DNA from: Fen-1064 sp052326545
GTDB taxonomy: Bacteria > Chloroflexota > Dehalococcoidia > Dehalococcoidales > Fen-1064
Direction of reading: 5' to 3'
Assembly: GCA_052326545.1 (NCBI GenBank)
Contig: JBKQML010000150.1
Span: forward strand, 1-8,066
Length of the DNA: 8,066 nt
The notes under the pieces: model-generated
Database searches by the model: none
What the model was told of the DNA's origin: nothing
The model's input: only the letters and a program-made list of their open reading frames with translations
Program-made: the position numbers and the translations under genes
Shown here: positions 1 through 5,053 of the stretch, piece by piece
Position numbering within the stretch: the first letter of the stretch is position 1
How the letters are laid out: the number at the start of each line of letters is the position of its first letter

Positions 1-54
1 CTCCTTCAGACCTCCAACAATCTTAACACCCAAACGCTCTGATGTTTGCTTCAT
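1..54 (-). CDS. 5' end of an unidentified divergent gene (partial)
   Basis: On the minus strand an ATG at 54-52 opens a frame that stays open for all 18 codons to the window edge and reads MKQTSERLGVKIVGGLKE. A very strong Shine-Dalgarno sequence, AGGAGGT (minus strand of 59-65), lies 4 nt upstream of the ATG, which makes this a credible gene start despite the short visible length. A weak promoter and two overlapping dyads lie just upstream (84-115). The 18 residues show no signal peptide or recognisable motif, so I give no function. It is transcribed away from the substrate-binding protein gene, and the two share the roughly 410-bp intergenic control region. Confidence 0.6.
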   Translation of the reverse strand, partial: MKQTSERLGVKIVGGLKE

Positions 55-81
55 ATTCACCTCCTGGGTGTTAGCTTACCC

Positions 82-115
82 CAATCTAACTCAGATTGAA
101 AGAGGTATTTCAATC
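82..115. promoter_or_regulatory. Two overlapping dyads (operator-like) in the divergent control region
   Basis: CAATCT (82-87) and AGATTG (93-98) form a 6-bp inverted repeat with a 5-nt spacer. GATTGAAA (94-101) and TTTCAATC (108-115) form a perfect 8-bp inverted repeat with a 6-nt spacer. The middle GATTG arm is shared, so the order is CAATC / GATTG / CAATC. The sites sit over the candidate minus-strand promoter and about 27 bp upstream of the -35 box of the plus-strand promoter, where a repressor or activator could control one or both genes. No regulator is identified in the window. Confidence 0.45.
84..113 (-). promoter_or_regulatory. Candidate weak promoter for the divergent gene
   Basis: On the minus strand TTGAAA (complement of 108-113) is followed after 18 bp by TTAGAT (complement of 84-89). 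Each hexamer is a partial match to the sigma-70 boxes. A start near 77 would give a leader of about 23 nt with the AGGAGGT ribosome binding site in it. The two boxes lie inside the overlapping dyads. The match is modest, so this is a suggestion. Confidence 0.3.
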
Positions 116-141
116 CACGGATTACGGGACAAGACTGCCTC

Positions 142-170
142 TTGACAAAAAGAAAAACTGATGGTATACT
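142..170 (+). promoter_or_regulatory. Strong sigma-70-type promoter for the leader RNA and substrate-binding protein gene
   Basis: TTGACA at 142-147 is a perfect -35 box. It is followed after exactly 17 bp by TATACT at 165-170, one base from the -10 consensus, preceded by TG at 162-163 (an extended -10). Transcription should start near 176-178, about 290 nt upstream of the ATG at 468. That makes a long leader holding the structured element at 282-415. A second TATACT at 204-209 has no good -35 partner. Confidence 0.8.
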
Positions 171-281
171 GCTCCTTAACTTACGATATTCGGTACTGAA
201 TACTATACTATATTTAATTCGGAATAGACAATGTAACTTGTTTCCTGTAGGAATATTGTGAGTTTAAAATCGTTAGCTACT

Positions 282-415
282 GTAAGGCTGGCTTTGTCAG
301 GGGAGACCAGGGTACTTTGAGTTTGTGGTTGGACTCTAAGCTAAGTGTGGTTGATGTCCCCTCCCGTGACCGGAGCCCTGGGGGTAATCGGGGTTAGTGA
401 CATCGCCAGTCTTAC
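282..415 (+). promoter_or_regulatory. Structured 5' leader RNA, riboswitch-like or small-RNA candidate (class unknown)
   Basis: GTAAGGCTGGC (282-292) pairs with GCCAGTCTTAC (405-415) over 11 bp, including one G-U pair. After a 2x2 internal loop, TGTCA (295-299) pairs with TGACA (398-402). Inside, GAGT (319-322) and ACTC (333-336) close a hairpin. GGGAG (301-305) can pair with CTCCC (361-365), and CCAGGG (307-312) with CCCTGG (376-381), which would cross as a pseudoknot. CTCC (361-364) can alternatively pair with GGAG (372-375). The element is GC-rich in an AT-rich leader and lies downstream of a strong promoter and upstream of a transporter-type gene. I could not match it to TPP, FMN, SAM, lysine, glycine, cobalamin, guanidine, Mn or c-di-GMP riboswitch consensus. 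It could instead be a stand-alone small RNA, since its 3' arm is followed by a U-rich stretch (416-425). The pairing is seen in the sequence; any function is inferred. Confidence 0.55.
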
Positions 416-467
416 TTATTATTTTGGAATATACTGAAGAATTATATTTAAAATAAATGGAGGTCAA

Positions 468-2348
468 ATGAAAAAAGGAGTTATCTGGATTGCACTAACT
501 TTTCTCATCGTAGCATCGCTGGTATTGGCATCTTGTAATTCATCAACCACCACAAGTACGCCAATCACGACCACGACAACCGCAGCTATCGCAACAACCA
601 CAACATCAACTACGGCAATTATTCCAACTACGACCACATCCACCGCTGCAGTGACTACTGCGGCCACCACTACATCGACAGGCAACTGGTGGGACAGCCT
701 TGGTACACCGCAGTACGGCGGGACATTGACTCTTGCATTGTCCAGCAACATTACTTCTTTTGATGATGGTAACCCGTTATCGGGGCAAGAGCAGGTGCAG
801 AATTTGTGGGAAGACTCACTGGTTTGTGATGACTGGACAGTGAACCCTGCAAATTTTGCTTACCAGTTAGCTTTCCGCCCCAACAACTATGAGGTAGGCT
901 GTGTGGCTAGTGACTGGGAGTTTACAAGCACAAACGTTCTGACGATGCATTTGAAACAGAATGTCTACTGGCAAAATGTCTCACCGGTAAACGGGCGCAA
1001 GTTTATCGCTTCCGACGTGGTTTTCTACTATGACCGGTTATACGGTCTAGGCGACGGTTATACCAAACCGCTCAACACAGTTACTTCAATGTATGCGCTG
1101 ACATCGGTAACCGCTTCTGATAATTATACGGTTGCGTTTAACTGGCCGGGAGTGAGCCAGGAGACCATTTGTGAGGACATGTTCGGCCCGATGGGTGCTA
1201 ATGAAGAAGCGCCGGAAGTATTCGCAGCATATACAACCTCCGTTACTCAAATCATCACCAACTGGCACCAAACTTTTGGTTGTGGACCATACTCGATTAC
1301 CGACTGGGTTGACAGCACCGCGATGACTCTTATCAAGAACCCCAATTACTGGGGAGTTGACGAGCGCCACCCGCAGAACCAGCTTCCTTATATCACTAAT
1401 ATGAAGATATTGATAATACCTACGCAGGCGACAGCCCTCGCGGCCGTCCGCGCCGGCAAGATTGATGCCATTGACACGCTGTCGCTTTCACAGGCTCAAC
1501 AGATGGAGGTAACGAACCCTGAAATGACACAGCTATCCTACCCGGGCGGTCCCTGCACCATCGACCCAAAAAATGATGTAAAACCGTTTACCGACCAGAG
1601 GGTCCGGCAGGCAATGCAGATGGCCCTAGATCTGCCGCTTATCGCCAGCACCTATTATGCGGGCACAGCTTACCCGTACCCCTCCACAATGACTTCAGTG
1701 TTTATGACAGGGTGGACATACCCCTATTCGCAATGGCCGGCTTCCCTGAAGGCGACGTACGATTATAACCCGACGGGTGCTAAAGCGCTGCTGGCGGCCG
1801 CTGGAGCTTCGACATTTAGCGTCACTTGCGTCGCTTCCAACTCCAACCCCGATCTGGATTTGTTGCAGATCGTTCAGTCTGAATATGCGGCGGTCGGCAT
1901 TACCATCAACATTCAATTGATGGACGCTGCTTCTTTGAACACCATGCTCCGTGCGCAAAAGAACGATGGAATCGCTTTTGGCTCCAAGCTTGGTTTTACC
2001 TTCCCGCCGCTGATGGGTTTCCGTCATTGGCAGACAGGCACTACGCTTAACTGGTGTGATGTTAATGACCCGACCTGGAATGCCTTGTACGCGTCGGCGC
2101 TGGCAGCCACTACTCTGTCTCAGACACAAGCCCTGGTCGTTCAGGGTAACCAGTATGAGGCGGCCCAGCAGTGGAACATCAGTCTGCCTTGTCCGATGAG
2201 CTTCGCTGTTTGTCAGCCGTGGCTTAAGGGTTACAACGCGCAAACCTTCTCCATCTCAAGCACGTCAGGTGTGCTCGAGATAGGCTTCTATTGCGCAAGA
2301 TTCTGGCTGGATCAGAATCTGAAACAATCTCTGGGCTTTTCATCCTAA
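468..2348 (+). CDS. ABC transporter substrate-binding lipoprotein, family 5 (peptide/nickel type)
   Basis: This 626-residue protein should capture a solute outside the cell and hand it to an ABC importer. Residues 1-22 form a lipoprotein signal peptide (Lys2-Lys3, hydrophobic core, lipobox Leu20-Ala21-Ser22-Cys23), so the mature protein is anchored by lipid at Cys23. Residues 24-71 are a Thr/Ser/Ala-rich tether. The binding domain begins near residue 80 with PQYGGTLTLA, and the family's LxxxVxW...ASDVVFYYDRL-type signature lies at about 157-192. GGAGG (459-463) stands 4 nt before the ATG. The mature domain carries ten Cys residues, unusual for this family. Family members bind oligopeptides, nickel, sugars or other small organics, so the ligand is open. 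No permease or ATPase gene is adjacent and a terminator follows, so it seems to be expressed alone and to rely on a transporter encoded elsewhere. Confidence 0.9.
   Translation: MKKGVIWIALTFLIVASLVLASCNSSTTTSTPITTTTTAAIATTTTSTTAIIPTTTTSTAAVTTAATTTSTGNWWDSLGTPQYGGTLTLALSSNITSFDDGNPLSGQEQVQNLWEDSLVCDDWTVNPANFAYQLAFRPNNYEVGCVASDWEFTSTNVLTMHLKQNVYWQNVSPVNGRKFIASDVVFYYDRLYGLGDGYTKPLNTVTSMYALTSVTASDNYTVAFNWPGVSQETICEDMFGPMGANEEAPEVFAAYTTSVTQIITNWHQTFGCGPYSITDWVDSTAMTLIKNPNYWGVDERHPQNQLPYITNMKILIIPTQATALAAVRAGKIDAIDTLSLSQAQQMEVTNPEMTQLSYPGGPCTIDPKNDVKPFTDQRVRQAMQMALDLPLIASTYYAGTAYPYPSTMTSVFMTGWTYPYSQWPASLKATYDYNPTGAKALLAAAGASTFSVTCVASNSNPDLDLLQIVQSEYAAVGITINIQLMDAASLNTMLRAQKNDGIAFGSKLGFTFPPLMGFRHWQTGTTLNWCDVNDPTWNALYASALAATTLSQTQALVVQGNQYEAAQQWNISLPCPMSFAVCQPWLKGYNAQTFSISSTSGVLEIGFYCARFWLDQNLKQSLGFSS
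567..656 (+). repeat. Imperfect ~30-bp tandem repeats coding for the Thr-rich tether
   Basis: Residues 34-63 of the lipoprotein fall into three imperfect units of 9-11 residues, each beginning with four or more Thr and then a short Ala/Ile/Val patch (from Thr34, Thr43 and Thr54). The codons vary (ACG, ACA, ACC, ACT), so the DNA repeat is degenerate. It probably acts as a flexible, possibly glycosylated spacer holding the binding domain away from the membrane. That role is inferred from similar linkers on surface lipoproteins. Confidence 0.6.
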
Positions 2349-2367
2349 TTTAAATTTTTTGTAAAAT

Positions 2368-2408
2368 TTCGAAGTGGGCTCCATAAAAAGGGCCCACTTC
2401 GAATATTT
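2368..2408 (+). terminator. Intrinsic terminator after the substrate-binding protein gene
   Basis: A perfect 12-bp stem pairs 2368-2379 (TTCGAAGTGGGC) with 2392-2403, and may gain two C-G pairs across a one-base bulge. The loop is A-rich. A short T-rich tract (TATTTT, 2404-2409) follows. The stem starts 20 nt after the stop codon. The T tract is short, so efficiency is uncertain. On the opposite strand the same stem is followed by an AT-rich region, so it could stop transcription from both sides. Confidence 0.75.
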
Positions 2409-2700
2409 TGGACCAGCGGGAACCATTTCGAGCCGGCTGGTTCAATGATGTTTGTACCTTTAGTTTTGAAGTTTAAATCAGTTGAGTTGCTGCTCTTTGA
2501 AATTGTTAAATCACCTTTTATTTGTTTTTATCTTTCCAATAAAATGAAGTATTATTTCCGCCTGGAGTTTAGTCCTTTCTTCCCGGTGTGGCTATAGACC
2601 CCAGCCGGTTGAGTTTTTACGGGGGGTGGTTCTGGATAGATACGATTTTAAAGAAAAAGCTGGAGCACTAATGCATGTAAAACTTAATTTCTTCTTCCCC

Positions 2701-2746
2701 TCGAGAACTTAATCAGTATTGAGAATTAAAAATGATTAGTTCTTGG
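2701..2746. repeat. Imperfect inverted repeat (long hairpin)
   Basis: Positions 2701-2715 pair with 2733-2746: twelve Watson-Crick pairs and two G-T pairs with a single bulged T at 2709. The loop is 17 nt and A-rich. No T tract follows directly, so it is not a typical terminator on the plus strand. It ends only 3 nt before a second hairpin. Confidence 0.5.
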
Positions 2747-2749
2747 ATT

Positions 2750-2770
2750 GGGTGGGTTTCCAACCCACCC
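2750..2770. repeat. Perfect GC-rich inverted repeat (hairpin)
   Basis: GGGTGGGTT (2750-2758) and AACCCACCC (2762-2770) form a perfect 9-bp stem with a 3-nt loop. Neither strand has a T run right after it, which argues against an intrinsic terminator. It could be one copy of a short intergenic palindrome dispersed in the genome or part of a structured transcript. Only one copy is in this window. Confidence 0.6.
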
Positions 2771-2906
2771 GCACTGCTGTGACCGGGGAAAGCACTGTCA
2801 GGCAGGCAATGCATAGTGTAAATGCGTGAATTAAAAGGATTTTATAAAAATAAAAATATTCAGAATTTACCCCGAATACATCAAATAAAATGGAAAGGAG
2901 AATATC

Positions 2907-3662
2907 GTGATTAAACTAATTTTCATGTTAGCCTCAAAAGATTTGCCCAATGAAATGCCGGCATTTGAGCGGTGGTACTTACGCTACCATGCTTGTGAAG
3001 TGTTGGCTAAAGATGGACCGTTTATTCCCCGTTTCATTGCCTACCGACCGCTGCCTGTCATCCCGGAAGCCCTGGCTTACGGTCACTATAATATGCGTGT
3101 CATCGAAGTCTGGTTCCGCAACATCGAAGATTACTATGGTGGAAATAACATCTTCCACTTTACCTGGAAAGGCGGGTGGATGAAAAACCCGATTGAGTGG
3201 GATAAATACGCGATACCGCGGGTATCAACCTGTGTTTCGGTGCCCGCCCAGAATGTCTTCCTGGCGAGCAAATACAGCGCCGAAGAGAAAATGATGCTGC
3301 GCTGGTACACGATCACCAAATATCCCGAGGGAGTCTCCCTGGAAGAAGGGGATGACTGGTTCGTTAATGTACACTCGAAAGAAGTATTGCAGCAGCCCGG
3401 CTTAATCGGATATTTCAGTGCCAGCGCCGTTCAGTTTCCCGGGAGACCTCGGGCGACGTGGGTGCGTCAGAGCGAGTTGATTTATGAAGATTTCAACGGC
3501 TGGAAGAAGTCAGTCATCGACCAACCGCCGAAGTATACTAAACCGCGCTGGGCAAAATACGATCAGTATCCCTTCCTGGAGCCTTATGTTGATTTTACCA
3601 GCACGTTTATCGCCGAGCGGCCGGACATCGATTATTTAAAAGAAGCACGTCCCTTCCCTTAG
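2907..3662 (+). CDS. Two-domain EthD-like dimeric alpha-beta barrel protein, function unknown
   Basis: This 251-residue soluble protein starts at GTG, 6 nt after GGAAAGGAG (2892-2900). It has no signal peptide or membrane segment. Two halves look alike and resemble EthD/ferredoxin-fold domains. Half one: strand KLIFMLAS at 3-10, then a helix with Trp23-x4-His28, and a later strand-helix VIEVWF-RNIEDY at 65-76. Half two: RWYTITKYP at 132-140, Trp151-x4-His156, and SELIYEDFNGWKKSV at 189-203. The W-x4-H motif repeated 128 residues apart fits EthD domains, in which a conserved Trp/His helix lines the cleft. Such proteins may assist cytochrome P450s, cyclise polyketides or act as small monooxygenases or decarboxylases, but many have no known role. 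It lies 185 bp upstream of the CoA-transferase operon on the same strand, so it may serve the same pathway (inference). The fold assignment is by eye. Confidence 0.65.
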   Translation: MIKLIFMLASKDLPNEMPAFERWYLRYHACEVLAKDGPFIPRFIAYRPLPVIPEALAYGHYNMRVIEVWFRNIEDYYGGNNIFHFTWKGGWMKNPIEWDKYAIPRVSTCVSVPAQNVFLASKYSAEEKMMLRWYTITKYPEGVSLEEGDDWFVNVHSKEVLQQPGLIGYFSASAVQFPGRPRATWVRQSELIYEDFNGWKKSVIDQPPKYTKPRWAKYDQYPFLEPYVDFTSTFIAERPDIDYLKEARPFP

Positions 3663-3847
3663 CCCGAGATAGCAAGACATCAAAGTACAGCGAAGTTTGA
3701 ATAGAATATTGGTTGTGTTAAAGTAATAATCAGGAGACACCTGCCGAAACAGGATTTGGTCTTTTACCCGGGGAATAATGCGGATCAAATGTCTGGGAAA
3801 CTGGTTCCCGCAACCTTTACTATGGTGATAATTTACAGGAGATTGGC
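3663..3847 (+). promoter_or_regulatory. Leader region of the CoA-transferase operon with small hairpins
   Basis: ATTTGGTCT (3754-3762) pairs with GGATCAAAT (3782-3790) over 9 bp including two G-T pairs. GGGAA (3795-3799) and TTCCC (3805-3809) form a smaller stem. CAGG (3731-3734), CCTG (3740-3743) and CAGG (3750-3753) allow two exclusive 4-bp hairpins. I see no good sigma-70 promoter: TTGAAT at 3697-3702 has no well-spaced -10 box. The region may be only a spacer within one transcript starting before 2907. AGGAG at 3837-3841 is the ribosome binding site of the next gene. Confidence 0.35.
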
Positions 3848-5053
3848 TTGTTTTATAAAGTACTGGAGAACGTAAAGGTAGTAGAATACGGGAATCTTTT
3901 CTCCGCCCCGTTCTGCGCCAAAATACTCGCCGATATGGGCGCGGAAGTCATCAAGATTGAAAAACCGTGCTGCGGCGATGATGCCCGGAGGCTGGAGCCT
4001 TTCCTGAATGATATCCCGGGTCTGGAACGCAGCGGTTTATTTCAATATCTGAATCTGAATAAAAAGGGGATTACACTCAATCCGGAAACCGCCACCGGCA
4101 GGAAGATCCTGAATCAATTATTAAAAAACGCAGATGTTTTTGTGGAAAATAATCCTCCCAGGCGCATGCAAGAACTCAAGCTCAATTTCGAAAATGTTAA
4201 GCAGATTAATCCTCGTATTGTGATGACCTCGATTACGCCATTCGGACAGTCCGGTCCTTACAAGGATTACAAGAGTTGTGAATTAATTGATGCTCAGATG
4301 GGCGGTGTCGGTTATGATTCAGTCCGCGAAGTCGATATCAGCCAGGAGCCGATTAAAGCGCCGGCACATATTTTCGGTTTTCAGTCGGGATTGAGCGCGG
4401 CGACAGCCACGGTGGGTGCTTTATTTCAGCAGAGTATAACCGGCGAAGGGACGCAGCTGGATGTATCCGAACAGGAAAGTATTATTCAAAATATGCATTC
4501 GGTGTTCCGTTATTACTATGACAAACAAATTGTTAACCGGACAGATGTTCTGGACAGAGCTCCCGCGCATATTCTACCATGCAAGGACGGCTATATTCAC
4601 CATGCCAATATGGAAGAATCCGAGTGGTGGCGTTTTGTCGATTTGATGGGCAATCCGGAGTGGGCGAAAAACGAATTATTTAAAGATTACACATTACGGT
4701 CGCAATACTGGGATGCGCTCAAGCCTTTAATATTGGACTGGACGAAAGACCATACCATGGATGAAATCTACCGCGGCAGCCAGGCAAAAGGTTCGGCAAT
4801 CGGCGCCCTTTACACCGCCAAAGATATGCTCGTTGACCGTCAAATGGCCGCGCGCGGCTTTTTTGTCGAAGTTGAACACCCGGAAGTCGGTAAACTGAAA
4901 TATCCGGGCGTACCATACCGGTTTTCCGATATCCAGCGGGAAGCGCCGGCGGCCGCGCCGCTCCTGGGTCAACATAATGAAGAGATATATTGTAAACGCC
5001 TGGGCTACACCGCGAAAAACCTGGTGAAGTTTCGTGAAGCAGGTGCTATCTAG
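3848..5053 (+). CDS. Class III (CaiB/BaiF) CoA-transferase paralogue lacking the catalytic Asp
   Basis: This 401-residue protein has full family length. It begins at TTG with AGGAG (3837-3841) 6 nt upstream; no in-frame ATG or GTG fits better. Family signs: LENVKVVEYG at 6-15, LADMGAEVIKIEKP at 27-40, a Rossmann-type ADVFVENNPP stretch at 95-104, and ITGEGTQLDVSEQE at 197-210. Class III enzymes move CoA between carboxylic acids through an acyl-aspartate intermediate. The nucleophile sits four residues before the Gly of the motif preceding the TGxG stretch (Asp169 in formyl-CoA transferase). Here that position is Gly177 (HIFGFQSG, 174-181), so this chain is probably not catalytic alone. Its stop codon directly abuts the ATG of a second CoA-transferase that keeps the Asp, which suggests a heteromer. 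It could otherwise have lost transferase activity. The substrate is not known. Confidence 0.88.
   Translation: MFYKVLENVKVVEYGNLFSAPFCAKILADMGAEVIKIEKPCCGDDARRLEPFLNDIPGLERSGLFQYLNLNKKGITLNPETATGRKILNQLLKNADVFVENNPPRRMQELKLNFENVKQINPRIVMTSITPFGQSGPYKDYKSCELIDAQMGGVGYDSVREVDISQEPIKAPAHIFGFQSGLSAATATVGALFQQSITGEGTQLDVSEQESIIQNMHSVFRYYYDKQIVNRTDVLDRAPAHILPCKDGYIHHANMEESEWWRFVDLMGNPEWAKNELFKDYTLRSQYWDALKPLILDWTKDHTMDEIYRGSQAKGSAIGALYTAKDMLVDRQMAARGFFVEVEHPEVGKLKYPGVPYRFSDIQREAPAAAPLLGQHNEEIYCKRLGYTAKNLVKFREAGAI

Larger units (their letters stand above)
2409..2906. other. Intergenic region without a convincing gene; contains paired hairpins
   Basis: About 500 bp separates the terminator from the GTG start at 2907. 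The only notable open frame is a 50-codon one at 2445-2597, which lacks a ribosome binding site and looks like chance in AT-rich DNA. Two adjacent hairpins stand at 2701-2746 and 2750-2770. CCGGCTGG (2433-2440) and CCAGCCGG (2601-2608) are complementary over 8 nt. TATAAA at 2843-2848 could be a -10 box, but no matching -35 is visible. I see no sure promoter for the gene at 2907, though one is expected here. Confidence 0.5.

Noticed and set aside
107..130. CRISPR repeat-like string (minus strand ends GTGGATTGAAAT, as in type I-C repeats)
   Set aside because: Only one copy, no spacers and no second repeat; the GATTGAAA part is explained by the local dyad.
296..308. Similarity to the 3' part of a cobalamin riboswitch (GTCAGG..AGACC)
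   Set aside because: It lies near the 5' end of the fold, and the GCCACTG box and other B12-box parts are missing in the right order.
464..751. Minus-strand 95-codon frame rich in Val
   Set aside because: It is the mirror of the Thr-rich tether: Thr codons read as Val-type codons on the other strand. It has no ribosome binding site and overlaps a certain gene.
2445..2597. 50-codon plus-strand frame after the terminator
   Set aside because: It has no Shine-Dalgarno sequence before either ATG, a composition expected from AT-rich DNA and no recognisable motif.
2750..2770. Perfect GC-rich hairpin as a terminator
   Set aside because: No T tract directly follows the stem on either strand.
366..2788. 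Shared string GTGACCGG at 366-373 and 2779-2786 as a repeat pair
   Set aside because: The match is only 8 to 9 bases and the flanks do not align, so chance is the simplest explanation.
3729..3745. A second cobalamin-riboswitch-like string (ATCAGGAGACACCTGCC)
   Set aside because: The upstream space would run into the end of the preceding gene and holds none of the other conserved elements.
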